Numbered from the stretch's first letter, positions 40,055 to 52,600 are shown. The stretch: DNA of 64,000 nt from Micromussa lordhowensis (GCA_964020085.1 OZ026600.1:11381348-11445347), one strand, 5' to 3'. A program made the numbers and translations. Notes: a model not told the origin generated them from the letters alone.

Positions 40055-42356
40055 AGCCGAGCTTGGCGCGTGTCGCAACTTTGCAAACTAATGGAACCAA
40101 AGCACTCCCGGGCTCAGTCCGGGTCCATATGGAAAGTTTCGGAGCTGCGCAAATTGTGACACTATGCTAACCAGCCCGATTGCTAATTAGCCGAGCTTGG
40201 CGCGCGCGCAACCTTGCAAAGTAGTGGCAGCAAAGCACTCCCGGGGTCGGTCCGGGTCCACATGCAAAGTTTCGAAGCTGCGCAATATGTCACACTATCC
40301 TAAGAAGCCCGATAGCTAATTAGCCGAGCTTGGCGCGCATTGCAACTTTTCAAACTAATGGCACCAAAGCACTCCCGGGGTCAGTCCGAGTCCACATGCA
40401 AAGTTTCGGAGCTGCGCAAAATGTCACACTATGCTAACCAGCCGGGAAGATGCCCGGGTGCCGCCGGCTGGCTGCCTCGTTAGCCGAGCTTGGCGCGCGT
40501 CGCAACTTTGCAAACTAATGGCACCAAAGCACTCCCGGGGTCGGTCCGGGTCCACATGCAAAGTTTTGGACCTGCGCAAATTGAAACACTATGCTAACCA
40601 GCCCGATTGCTAATTAGCCGAGCTTGGCGCGCATCGCAACTTTGCAAACTAATGGCACCAAAGCACTCCCGGGGTCGGGCCGGGTCCACATGCAAAGTTT
40701 CGGAGCTGCGCAAAATGTCACACTATGCTAAGCAGCCCGATTGCTAAAATTAGCCGAGCTTGGCATGCGTCTCAACTTTGCAAACTAATGGCACCAAAGA
40801 ACTCCCGGGGTCGGTCCGAGTCCACATGCAAAGTTTCGGGGTTGCACAAAATGTCACACTATGCTAAGCAGCCCGACAGATCCCCAGGTGCAGCCGGCTA
40901 GCTGGCTAGTTAGCCGAGCTTGGCGCGCGTTGCAACTTTGCAAACTAATGGCACCAAAGCACTACTTGCGTCGGTCCGGGTCCACATGCAAAGTTTCGGA
41001 GCTGCGCAAAATGTCACACTATGCTAAGCAGCCCGATTGCTAATTAGCTGAGCTTGGCACGCGTCGCAACTTTGCAAACTAATGGCACCAAAGCACTCCC
41101 AGGGTCGGTCCGAGTCCACATGCAAAGTTTTGGAGCTGCGAAAAATGTCACACTATGCTAAGCCACCCGGCAGATCCCCAGGTGCGGCCGGCTGGCTGGC
41201 TAGTTAGCCGAGCTTGGCGCGTGTCGCAACTTTGCAAACTAATGGAACCAAAGCACTCCCGGGCTCAGTCCGGGTCCATATGGAAAGTTTCGGAGCTGCG
41301 CAAATTGTGACACTATGCTAACCAGCCCGATTGCTAATTAGCCGAGCTTGGCGCGCGCGCAACCTTGCAAAGTAGTGGCAGCAAAGCACTCCCGGGGTCG
41401 GTCCGGGTCCACATGCAAAGTTTCGAAGCTGCGCAATATGTCACACTATCCTAAGAAGCCCGATAGCTAATTAGCCGAGCTTGGCGCGCATTGCAACTTT
41501 TCAAACTAATGGCACCAAAGCACTCCCGGGGTCAGTCCGAGTCCACATGCAAAGTTTCGGAGCTGCGCAAAATGTCACACTATGCTAACCAGCCGGGAAG
41601 ATGCCCGGGTGCCGCCGGCTGGCTGCCTCGTTAGCCGAGCTTGGCGCGCGTCGCAACTTTGCAAACTAATGGCACCAAAGCACTCCCGGGGTCGGTCCGG
41701 GTCCACATGCAAAGTTTTGGACCTGCGCAAATTGAAACACTATGCTAACCAGCCCGATTGCTAATTAGCCGAGCTTGGCGCGCATCGCAACTTTGCAAAC
41801 TAATGGCACCAAAGCACTCCCGGGGTCGGGCCGGGTCCACATGCAAAGTTTCGGAGCTGCGCAAAATGTCACACTATGCTAAGCAGCCCGATTGCTAAAA
41901 TTAGCCGAGCTTGGCATGCGTCTCAACTTTGCAAACTAATGGCACCAAAGAACTCCCGGGGTCGGTCCGAGTCCACATGCAAAGTTTCGGGGTTGCACAA
42001 AATGTCACACTATGCTAAGCAGCCCGACAGATCCCCAGGTGCAGCCGGCTAGCTGGCTAGTTAGCCGAGCTTGGCGCGCGTTGCAACTTTGCAAACTAAT
42101 GGCACCAAAGCACTACTTGCGTCGGTCCGGGTCCACATGCAAAGTTTCGGAGCTGCGCAAAATGTCACACTATGCTAAGCAGCCCGATTGCTAATTAGCT
42201 GAGCTTGGCACGCGTCGCAACTTTGCAAACTAATGGCACCAAAGCACTCCCAGGGTCGGTCCGAGTCCACATGCAAAGTTTTGGAGCTGCGAAAAATGTC
42301 ACACTATGCTAAGCCACCCGGCAGATCCCCAGGTGCGGCCGGCTGGCTGGCTAGTT
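40055..42356 (+). repeat. Two adjacent 1151-bp segmental copies
   Basis: 40055-41205 and 41206-42356 carry the same ordered markers: GGAACCAAAGCACTCCCGGG, GCGCGCGCAACCTTGCAAAG, CTATCCTAAGAAGCCCGATAG, AGCCGGGAAGATGCCCGG, GTCGGGCCGGGTCC, TTTCGGGGTTGCAC and GCTGAGCTTGGCACGCG. I saw no base difference in a visual comparison. Both breakpoints fall at a monomer start. B4 has this segment once. Confidence 0.9.
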
Positions 42357-43238
42357 AGCCGAGCTTGGCGCGCGTAGCAACTTTGCAAACTAATGGCACC
42401 AAAGCACTCCCGGGGTTGGTCTGAGTCCACATGCAAAGTTTGGGAGCTGCGCAAAATGTCACACTATTCTAACCAGCCCGGTAGATGCCCGGGTGCAGCC
42501 GGCTCGTTGCCTCGTTAGCCGAGCTTGGCGCACGTCGCAACTTTGCAAACTAATGCCACCAAAGCAATCCTGGGGTCGGTCCGGGTCCACATGCAAAGTT
42601 TCGGAGCAGCGAAAAATGTCACACTGTGTCAACCAGCCCGGCAGATGCCCTGGTGCAGCCGGCTGGCTGCCTTGTTAGCCGAGCTTGGCGCACGTCGCAA
42701 CTTTGCAAACTAATGGCACCAAAGCACTCCCGGGGTCGGTCCGGGTCCACATGCAAAGTTTTGGAGCTGCGCAAAATGTCACACTATGCTAACCAGCCCG
42801 ATTGCTAATTAGCCGACCTTGGCGTGCGTCGCAACTTTTCAAACTTATGGCACCAAAGCACTCCCAAGGTCGGTCCGAGTCCACATGCAAAGTTTCGGAG
42901 CTGCGCAAAATGTCACACTATGCTAACCAGCCCGGCAGATGCCTGGGTGCGGCCGGCTGGCTGCCTCGTTAGCCGAGCTTGGTGCACGGCGCAACTTTGC
43001 AAACTAATGCCACCAAAGCAATCCTGGGGTCGGTCCGGGTCCACATGCAAAGTTTCGGAGCTGCGCAAAATGTCACACTATGCTAACCAGCCCGATTGCT
43101 AATTAGCCGAGCTTGGCGCGCGTCGCAACTTTTCAAACTAATGGCACCAAAGCACTCCCGGGGTCGGTCCGAGTCCCCATGCAAAGTTTCGGAGCTGCGC
43201 AAAATGTCAGACTATGCTAACCAGCCCGATTGCTAATT

Positions 43239-43372
43239 AGCCGAGCTTGGCGCGCATCGCAACTTTGCAAACTAATGGCACCAAAGCACTCCCGGGGTCG
43301 GTCCGGGTCCACATGCAAAGTTTCGGAGCTGCGCAAAATGTCACACTATGCTAACCAGCCCGATTGCTAATT
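43239..43372 (+). repeat. Reference short monomer (S, 134 bp)
   Basis: This copy is close to the S consensus. From the start it holds the GCGC/CpG box at positions 11-21 (here with one CpG changed, GCGCGCATCG), AACTTTGCA at 23-31, CTAATGGCACCAAAGCAC, the CCCGGGG/GGTCC box at about 53-72, CATGCAAAGTTTCGG at about 74-88, and a tail CCCGATTGCTAATT that runs into the next AGCC. Consensus GC is about 55% with 11 CpG. Unlike L, it lacks the 26-bp block before the next monomer. S monomers occur singly or in runs of two or more between L monomers. Confidence 0.93.
43261..43322. other. 9-bp inverted repeat, 44-bp spacer, in each monomer
   Basis: AACTTTGCA (43261-43269) and TGCAAAGTT (43314-43322) are exact reverse complements. 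Pairing extends outward by GC/GC after one mismatch. Both arms lie in the conserved core shared by S and L, and most monomers keep both. Variants that change one arm include CAACTTTTCAAAC and CAAGTTTGCAAAC. Confidence 0.8.
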
Positions 43373-43375
43373 AGC
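43366..43375. other. Perfect 10-bp palindrome at the S monomer junction
   Basis: GCTAATTAGC is its own reverse complement and spans the end of one S monomer and the start of the next. It recurs at most S junctions. It is lost at GCTAGTTAGC, GCTAATAAGC and CTAAAATTAGC variants and at all L junctions. The TAATTA core resembles a homeodomain site, but no binding is implied. Confidence 0.8.
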
Positions 43376-44682
43376 CGAGCTTGGCGCGCGTCGCAACTTT
43401 TCAAACTAATGGCACCAAAGCACTCCCGGGGTCGGTCCGAGTCCACATGCAAAGTTTCGGAGCTGCGCAAAATGTCACACTATGCTAACCAGCCCGGAAG
43501 ATGCCCGGGTGCCGCCGGCTGGCTGCCTCGTTAGCCGAGCTTGGCGCGCGTCGCAACTTTGCAAACTAATGGCACCAAAGCACTCCCGGGGTCGGTCCGG
43601 GTCCACATGCAAAGTTTTGGAGCTGCGCAAAATGTCACACTATGCTAACCAGCCCGATTGCTAATTAGCCGACCTTTGCGCGCGTCGCAACTTTTCAAAC
43701 TTATGGCACCAAAGCACTCCCAAGGTCGGTCCGAGTCCACATGCAAAGTTTCGGAGCTGCGCAAAATCTCACACTATGCTAACCAGCCCGGTAGATGCCC
43801 GGGTGCGGCCGGCTGGTTGCCTCGTTAGCCGAGCTTGGCGCACGTCGCAACTCTGCAAACTAATGCCACCAAAGCAATCCTGGGGTCGGTCCGGGTCCAC
43901 ATGCAAAGTTTCGGAGCTGCGCAAAATGTCACACTATGCTAACCAGCCCGATTGCTAATTAGCCGAGCTTGGCGCGCGTCGCAACTTTTCAAACTAATGG
44001 CACCAAAGCACTCCCGGGGTCGGTCCGGGTCCACATGCAAAGTTTCGGAGCTGCGCAAAATGTCACACTATGCTAACCAGCCTGATTGCTAATTAGCCGA
44101 GCTTGGCGCGCGTCGCAACTTTTCAAACTAATGGCACCAAAGCACTCCCGGGGTCGGTCCGAGTCCACATGCAAAGTTTCGGAGCTGCGCAAAATGTCAC
44201 ACTATGCTAACCAGCCCGATTGCTAATTAGCCGAGCTTGGCGCGCGTCGCAACTTTGCAAACTAATGGCACCAAAGCACTCCCGGGGTCGGTCCGAGTCC
44301 TCATGCAAAGTTTCGGAGCAGCAAAAAATGTCACACTGTGCCAACCAGCCCGGCAGATGCCCTGGTGCAGCCGGCAGGCTGCCTTGTTAGCCGAGCTTGG
44401 CGCATGTCGCAACTTTGCAAACTAATGGCGCCAAAGCACTCCCGGGGTCGGTCCGGGTCCACATGCAAAGTTTTGGAGCTGCGCAAAATGTCACACTATG
44501 CTAACCAGCCCGATTGCTAATTAGCCGACCTTGGCATGCGTCGCAACTTTTCAAACTTATGGCACCAAAGCACTCCCAAGGTAGGTCCTAGTCCACATGC
44601 AAAGTTTCGGAGCTGCGCAAAATGTCACACTATGCTAACCAGCCCGGCAGATGCCTGGGTGCGGCCGGCTGGCTGCCTCGTT

Positions 44683-47624
44683 AGCCGAGCTTGGCGCGCG
44701 TCGCAAGTTTTCAAACTAATGGCACCAAAGCACTCCCGGGGTCGGTCCGAGTCCAATATGCAAAGTTTCGGAGCTGCGCACAATGTCACACTGTGCTAAC
44801 CAGCCCGGCAGATCCCCGGGTGTGGCCGGCTGGCTGCCTCGTTAGTCGAGCTTTGCGCGCGTCGCAACTTTGCAAAGTAATGGCACCAAAGCACTCCCGT
44901 GGTTGGTCCAGGTCCACATGCAAAGTTTCGGAGCTGCGCAAAATGTCACACTATGCTAACCAGTCGGATTGCTAGTTAGCCGAGCTTGGCGCGTGTCGCA
45001 ACTTTGCAAACTAATGGAACCAAAGCACTCCCGGGCTCAGTCTGGGTCCATATGGAAAGTTTCGGAGCTGCGCAAATTGTGACACTATGCTAACCAGCCC
45101 GATTGCTAATTAGCCGAGCTTGGCGCGCGCGCAACCTTGCAAAGTAGTGGCAGCAAAGCACTCCCGGGGTCGGTCCGGGTCCACATGCAAAGTTTCGAAG
45201 CTGCGCAATATGTCACATAATCCTAAGAAGCCCGATAGCTAATTAGCCGAGCTTGGCGCGCATTGCAACTTTTCAAACTAATGGCACCAAAGCACTCCCG
45301 GGGTCAGTCCGAGTCCACATTCAAAGTTTCGGAGCTGCGCAAAATGTCACACTATGCTAACCAGCCGGGAAGATGCCCGGGTGCCGCCGGCTGGCTGCCT
45401 CGTTAGCCGAGCTTGGCGCGCGTCGCAACTTTGCAAACTAATGGCACCAAAGCACTCCCGGGGTCGGTCCGGGTCCACATGCAAAGTTTTGGACCTGCGC
45501 AAATTGAAACACTATGCTAACCAGCCCGATTGCTAATTAGCCGAGCTTGGCGCGCATCGCAACTTTGCAAACTAATGGCACCAAAGCACTCCCGGGGTCG
45601 GGCCGGGTCCACATGCAAAGTTTCGGAGCTGCGCAAAATGTCACACTATGCTAAGCAGCCCGATTGCTAAAATTAGCCGAGCTTGGCATGCGTCTCAACT
45701 TTGCAAACTAATGGCACCAAAGAACTCCCGGGGTCGGTCCGAGTCCACATGCAAAGTTTCGGGGTTGCACAAAATGTCACACTATGCTAAGCAGCCCGAC
45801 AGATCCCCAGGTGCAGCCGGCTAGCTGGCTAGTTAGCCGAGCTTGGCGCGCGTTGCAACTTTGCAAACTAATGGCACCAAAGCACTACTTGCGTCGGTCC
45901 GGGTCCACATGCAAAGTTTCGGAGCTGCGCAAAATGTCACACTATGCTAAGCAGCCCGATTGCTAATTAGCTGAGCTTGGCACGCGTCGCAACTTTGCAA
46001 ACTAATGGCACCAAAGCACTCCCAGGGTCGGTCCGAGTCCACATGCAAAGTTTTGGAGGTGCGAAAAATGTCACACTATGCTAAGCCACCCGGCAGATCC
46101 CCAGGTGCGGCCGGCTGGCTGGCTAGTTAGCCGAGCTTGGCGCGCGTAGCAACTTTGCAAACTAATGGCACCAAAGCACTCCCGGGGTTGGTCTGAGTCC
46201 ACATGCAAAGTTTGGGAGCTGCGCAAAATGTCACACTATTCTAACCAGCCCGGTAGATGCCCGGGTGCGGCCGGCTCGTTGCCTCGTTAGCCGAGCTTGG
46301 CGCACGTCGCAACTTTGCAAACTAATGCCACCAAAGCAATCCTGGGGTCGGTCCGGGTCCACATGCAAAGTTTCGGAGCAGCGAAAAATGTCACACTGTG
46401 TCAACCAGCCCGGCAGATGCCCTGGTGCAGCCGGCTGGCTGCCTTGTTAGCCGAGCTTGGCGCACGTCGCAACTTTGCAAACTAATGGCACCAAAGCACT
46501 CCCGGGGTCGGTCCGGGTCCACATGCAAAGTTTTGGAGCTGCGCAAAATGTCACACTATGCTAACCAGCCCGATTGCTAATTAGCCGACCTTGGCGTGCG
46601 TCGCAACTTTTCAAACTTATGGCACCAAAGCACTCCCAAGGTCGGTCCGAGTCCACATGCAAAGTTTCGGAGCTGCGCAAAATGTCACACTATGCTAACC
46701 AGCCCGGCAGATGCCTGGGTGCGGCCGGCTGGCTGCCTCGTTAGCCGAGCTTGGCGCGCGTCGCAAGTTTGCAAACTAATGGCACCAAAGCACTCCCGGG
46801 GTTGGTCCGAAGCAACATGCAAAGTTTGGGAGCTGCGCAAAATGTCATACTATTCTAACCAGCCCGGTAGATGCCCGGGTGCGGCCGGCTGGTTGCCTCG
46901 TTAGCCGAGCTTGGCGCATGTCGCAACTTTGCAAACTAATGCCACCAAAGCAATCCTGGGGTCGGTCCGGGTCCACATGCAAAGTTTCAGAGCTGCGCAA
47001 AATGTCACACTATGCTTACCACCCCGATTGCTAATTAGCCGAGCTTGGCGCGCGTCGCAACTTTGCAAACTAATGGCACCAAAGCACTCCCAGGGTCGGT
47101 CCGAGTCCACATGCAAAGTTTCGAAGCAGCGAAAAATGTCACGCTATGCCAATTAGCCCAGCAGATGCCCGGGTGCGGCCGGCTGGCCTCCTTGTTAGAT
47201 GAGCTTGGCGTGCGTCGCAACTTTGCAAACTAATGGCACCAAAGCACTCCCGGGGTCGGTCCGGGTCCACATGCAAAGTTTCGGAGCTGCGCAAAATGTC
47301 ACACTATGCTAACCAGTCGGATTGCTAGTTAGCTGAGCTTGGCGCGCGTCGCAACTTTCCAAACTAATGGCACCAAAGCATTTCCGGGGTCGGTCCAGGT
47401 CCACATGCAAAGTTTCGGAGCTGCGCAAATTGTGACACTATGCTAACCAGCCTGATTGCTAATTAGCCGAGCTTGGCGCGCGTCGCAACTTTGCAAACTA
47501 ATGGCACCAAAGCACTCCCGGGGTCGGTCCAAGTCCACATGCAAAGTTTCGGAGCTGCGCAAAATGTCACACTATGCTAACCAGCCCGGCAGATGCCCGG
47601 GTGCGGCCGGCTGGCTGCCTCGTT
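44683..47624 (+). repeat. Lineage B unit B4 (2942 bp)
   Basis: B4 matches B3 at offset 4923 in its left part and at 3772 after the single (not doubled) 1151-bp segment. From about 46.9 kb it carries monomers related to lineage A (47037 resembles 5379: GAAGCAGCGAAAAATG with a CCAATTAGCCCAGCAG tail). Confidence 0.8.
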
Positions 47625-49684
47625 AGCCGAGCGTGGCGCACGTCGCAACTTTGCAAACTAATGGCACCAAAGCACTCCCGGGGTCGGTCCGAGTCCAATA
47701 TGCAAAGTTTCGGAGCTGTGCACAAGGTCACACTGTGCTAACCAGCCCGGCAGATCCCCGGGTGTGGCCGGCTGGCTGCCTCGTTAGTCGAGCTTTGCGC
47801 GCGTCGCAACTTTGCAAAGTAATGGCACCAAAGCACTCCCGTGGTTGGTCCAGGTCCACATGCAAAGTTTCGGAGCTGCGCAAAATGTCACACTATGCTA
47901 ACCAGTCGGATTGCAAGTTAGCCGAGCTTGGCGCGCGTCGCAACTTTGCAAACTAATGGAACCAAAGCACTCCCGGGCTCAGTCCGGGTCCATATGGAAA
48001 GTTTCGGAGCTGCGCAAATTGTGACACTATGCTAACCAGCCCGATTGCTAATTAGCCGAGCTTGGCGCGCGTGCAACTTTGCAAACTAGTGGCAGCAAAG
48101 CACTCCCGGGGTCGGTCCGAGTCCACATGCAAAGTTTCGGAGCTGCGCAAAATGTCACACTATGCTAACCAGCCCGGAAGATGCCCGGGTGCCGCCGGCT
48201 GGCTGCCTCGTTAGCCGAGCTTGGCGCGCGTCGCAACTTTGCAAACTAATGGCACCAAAGCACTCCCGGGGTCGGTCCGGGTCCACATGCAAAGTTTCGG
48301 ACCTGCGCAAATTGAAACACTATGCTAACCAGCCCGATTGCTAATTAGCCGAGCTTGGCGCGCATCGCAGCTTTGCAAACTCATGGCACCAAGGCACTCC
48401 CGGGGTCGGTCCGGGTCCACATGCAAAGTTTCGGAGCTGCGCAAAATGTCACACTATGCTAAGCAGCCCGATTGCTAAAATTAGCCGAGCTTGGCGTGTG
48501 TCTCAACTTTGCAAACTAATGGCATCAAAGAACTCCCGGGGTCGGTCCGAGTCCACATGCAAAGTTTCGGAGTTGCACAAAATGTCACACTATGCTAAGC
48601 AGCCCGACAGATCCCCAGGTGCAGCCGGCTAGCTGGCTAGTTAGCCGAGCTTGGCGCGCGTTGCAACTTTGCAAACTAATGGCACCAAAGCACTACTTGC
48701 GTCGGTCCGGGTCCACATGCAAAGTTTCGGAGCTGCGCAAAATGTCACACTACGCTAAGCAGCCCGATTGCTAATTAGCTGAGCTTGGCACGCGTCGCAA
48801 CTTTGCAAACTAATGGCACCAAAGCACTCCCAGGGTCGGTGCGAGTCCACATGCAAAGTTTTGGAGCTGCGCAAAATGTCACACTATGCTAAGCCACCCG
48901 GCAGATCCCCAGGTGCGGCCGGCTGGCTGGCTAGTTAGCCGAGCTTGGCGCGCGTAGCAACTTTGCAAACTAATGGCACCAAAGCACTCCCGGGGTTGGT
49001 CTGAGTCCACATGCAAAGTTTGGGAGCTGCGCAAAATGTCACACTATTCTAACCAGCCCGGTAGATGCCCGGGTGCGGCCGGCTGGTTGCCTCGTTAGCC
49101 GAGCTTGGCACACGTCGCAGCTTTGCAAACTAATGCCACCAAAGCAATCCTGGGGTCGGTCCGGGTCCACATGCAAAGTTTCGGAGCTGCGCAAAATGTC
49201 ACACTATGCTAACCAGCCCGATTGCTAATTAGCCGAGCTTGGCGCGCGTCGCAACTTTGCAAACTAATGGCACCAAAGCACTCCCGGGGTCGGTCCGAGT
49301 CCACATGCAAAGTTTCGGAGCAGCGAAAAATGTCACACTGTGCCAACCAGCCCGGCAGATGCCCTGGTGCAGCCGGCAGGCTGCCTTGTTAGCCGAGCTT
49401 GGTGCACGTCGCAACTTTGCAAACTAATGGCGCCAAAGCACTCCCGGGGTCGGTCCGGGTCCACATGCAAAGTTTTGGAGCTGCGCAAAATGTCACACTA
49501 TGCTAACCAGCCCGATTGCTAATTAGCCGACCTTGGCATGCGTCGCAACTTTTCAAACTTATGGCACCAAAGCACTCCCAAGGTCGGTCCGAGTCCACAT
49601 GCAAAGTTTCGGAGCTGCGCAAAATGTCACACTATGCTAACCAGCCCGGCAGATGCCTGGGTGCGGCCGGCTGGCTGCCTCGTT
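47625..49684 (+). repeat. Lineage B unit B5 (2060 bp, shortest)
   Basis: B5 has an anchor monomer with GAGCGTGGCGCACG and CACAAGGTCACAC. It goes quickly to the GAAGATGCCCGGGTGCC L monomer at about 48111, because the monomers present in other units between the GCGCGCGCAAC marker and this L are missing. B4 and B5 together (5002 bp) occupy the place of one B3-like unit relative to B6. Confidence 0.78.
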
Positions 49685-52600
49685 AGCCGAGCTTGGCGCG
49701 CGTCGCAAGCTTTCAAACTAATGGCACCAAAGCACTCCCGGGGTCGGTCCGAGTCCAATATGCAAAGTTTCGGAGCTGCGCACAATGTCACACTGTGCTA
49801 ACCAGCCCGGCAGATCCCCGGGTGTGGCCGGCTGGCTGCCTCGTTAGTCGAGCTTTGCGCGCGTCGCAACTTTGCAAAGTAATGGCACCAAAGCACTCCC
49901 GTGGTTGGTCCAGGTCCACATGCAAAGTTTCGGAGCTGCGCAAAATGTCACACTATGCTAACCAGTCGGATTGCTAGTTAGCCGAGCTTGGCGCGCGTCG
50001 CAACTTTGCAAACTAATGGAACCAAAGCACTCCCGGGCTCAGTCCGGGTCCATATGGAAAGTTTCGGAGCTGCGCAAATTGTGACACTATGCTAACCAGC
50101 CCGATTGCTAATTAGCCGAGCTTGGCGCGCGCGCAACCTTGCAAACTAGTGGCAGCAAAGCACTCCCGGGGTCGGTCCGGGTCCACATGCAAAGTTTCGA
50201 AGCTGCGCAATATGTCACACTATCCTAAGAAGCCCGATAGCTAATTAGCCGAGCTTGGCGCGCATTGCAACTTTTCAAACTAATGGCACCAAAGCACTCC
50301 CGGGGTCAGTCCGAGTCCACATGCAAAGTTTTGGAGCTGCGCAAAATGTCACACTATGCTAACCAGCCCGGAAGATGCCCGGGTGCCGCCGGCTGGCTGC
50401 CTCGTTAGCCGAGCTTGGCGCGCGTCGCAACTTTGCAAACTAATGGCACCAAAGCACTCCCGGGGTCGGTCCGGGTCCACATGCAAAGTTTTGGACCTGC
50501 GCAAATTGAAACACTATGCTAACCAGCCAGATTGCTAATTAGCCGAGCTTGGCGCGCATCGCAACTTTGCAAACTAATGGCACCAAAGCACTCCCGGGGT
50601 CGGGCCGGGTCCACATGCAAAGTTTCGGAGCTGCGCAAAATGTCACACTATGCTAAGCAGCCCGACAGATCCCCAGGTTCAGCCGGCTAGCTGGCTAGTT
50701 AGCCGAGCTTGGCGCGCGTTGCAACTTTGCAAACTAATGGCACCAAAGCACTACTTGCGTCGGTCCGGGTCCACATGCAAAGTTTCGGAGCTGCGCAAAA
50801 TGTCACACTATGCTAAGCAGCCCGATTGCTAATTAGCCGAGCTTGGCGCGCGTAGCAACTTTGCAAACTAATGGCACCAAAGCACTCCCGGGGTTGGTCT
50901 GAGTCCACATGCAAAGTTTGGGAGCTGCGCAAAATGTCACACTATTCTAACCAGCCCGGTAGATGCCCGGGTGCGGCCGGCTCGTTGCCTCATTAGCCGA
51001 ACTTGGCGCACGTCGCAACTTTGCAAACTAATGCCACCAAAGCAATCCTGGGGTCGGTCCGGGTCCACATGCAAAGTTTTGGAGCTGCGCAAAATGTCAC
51101 ACTATGCTAACCAGCCCGATTGCTAATTAGCCGACCTTGGCGTGCGTCGCAACTTTTCAAACTTATGGCACCAAAGCACTCCCAAGGTCGGTCCGAGTCC
51201 ACATGCAAAGTTTCGGAGCTGCGCAAAATGTCACACTATGCTAACCAGCCCGGCAGATGCCTGGGTGTGGCCGGGTGGCTGCCTCGTTAGCCGAGCTTGG
51301 CGCGCGTCGCAAGTTTGCAAACTAATGGCACCAAAGCACTCCCGGGGTTGGTCCGAAGCAACATGCAAAGTTTGGGAGCTGCGCAAAATGTCACACTATT
51401 CTAACCAGCCCGGTAGATGCCCGGGTGCGGCCGGCTGGTTGCCTCGTTAGCCGAGCTTGGCGCATGTCGCAACTTTGCAAACTAATGCCACCAAAGGAAT
51501 CCTGGGGTCGGTCCGGGTCCACATGCAAAGTTTCAGAGCTGCGCAAAATGTCACACTATGCTTACCACCCCGATTGCTAATTAGCCGAGCTTGGCGCGCG
51601 TCGCAACTTTGCAAACTAATGGCACCAAAGCAATCCCGGGGTCGGTCCGAGTCCACGTGCAAAGTTTCGAAGCTGCGCAAACTGTCACACTATGCTAACC
51701 AGCCCGGCAGATCCCCGGGTGCGGCCGGCTGGCTGCCTTGTTAGCCGAGCTTGGCGCGTGTCGCAACTTTGCAAACTAATGGCACCAAAGCACTCGCGGG
51801 GTCGGTCTGGGTCCACATGCAAAGTTTCGGAGCTGCGCAAATTGTGACACTATGCCAACCAGGCCGACTGCTAATTAGCCGAGCTTGGCGCGCGTCGCAA
51901 CTTTGCAAACTAATGGCACCAAAGCACTCCCGGGGTCGGTCCGAGTCCACATGCAAAGTTTCGAAGCTGCGCAAACTGTCACACTCTGCTAACCAGCCCG
52001 GCAGATCCCCGGGTGCGGCCGGCTGGCTGCCTCGTTAGCCGAGCTTGGCGCGCGTCGTAACTTTGCAAACTAATGGCACCAAAGGACTTCCGGGGTCGGT
52101 CCGAGTCCAATATGCAAAGTTTATGAGCTGCGCAAAATGTCACACTGTGCTAACCAGGCCGGCAGATCCCCAGGTGTGGCCGGCTGGCTGCCTCGTTAGT
52201 CGAGCTTTGCGCGCATCGCAACTTTGCAAAGTAATGGCACCAAAGCACTCCCGGGGTCGGTCCAGGTCCACATGCAAAGTTTCGGAGCTGCGCAATATGT
52301 CACACTATGCTAACCAGCCCGATTGCTAATTAGCTGAGCTTGTCGCGCGTCGCAACTTTGCAAACTAATGGCACCAAAGCACTCCCAGGGTCGGTCCGAG
52401 TCCACATGCAAAGTTTTGGAGCTGTGCAAAATGTCACACTATGCTAAGCCACCCGGCAGATCCCCAGGTGCGGCCGGCTGGCTGGCTAGTTAGCCGAGCT
52501 TGGCGCGCGTAGCAACTTTGCAAACTAATGGCACCAAAGCACTCCCGGGGTTGGTCTGAGTCCACATGCAAAGTTTGGGAGCTGCGCAAAATGTCACACT

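Larger units (their letters stand above)
39760..44682 (+). repeat. Lineage B unit B3 (4923 bp, with internal duplication)
   Basis: B3 starts with the anchor in its GCAAGTTTTCAAAC version. It contains two adjacent 1151-bp copies (40055-41205 and 41206-42356). Its right part from 42971 repeats 38048 onward at offset 4923. Confidence 0.85.
38048..46740 (+). repeat. 4923-bp offset segmental duplication
   Basis: 38048-41205 recurs at 42971-46128 (offset 4923), including the rare GGTGCACGGCGCAAC start and the GAGTCCCCATGC variant. The next part, 42357-42968, recurs at 46129-46740 (offset 3772 because the extra 1151-bp copy is absent). Sequence agreement is very high by eye. Confidence 0.83.

Noticed and set aside
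40055..42356. A bacterial or plasmid repeat region
   Set aside because: A 64-kb array of short satellite monomers without a gene is not known from bacterial chromosomes or plasmids and fits eukaryotic heterochromatin.
43239..43372. CENP-B box
   Set aside because: No monomer I read contains the core pattern TTCGNNNNANNCGGG. The nearest, TTCGAAGCAGCGAAAA, fails at the CGGG end.
47633..47956. The longest open frame (107 codons), and many 60-102 codon frames on both strands
   Set aside because: They arise because S+L is 294 bp, a multiple of three, so frames stay open until a TAA/TAG in the GCTAATTAG junction. The same peptide recurs in shifted forms throughout the array, on both strands, with no promoter, conserved domain or codon pattern.
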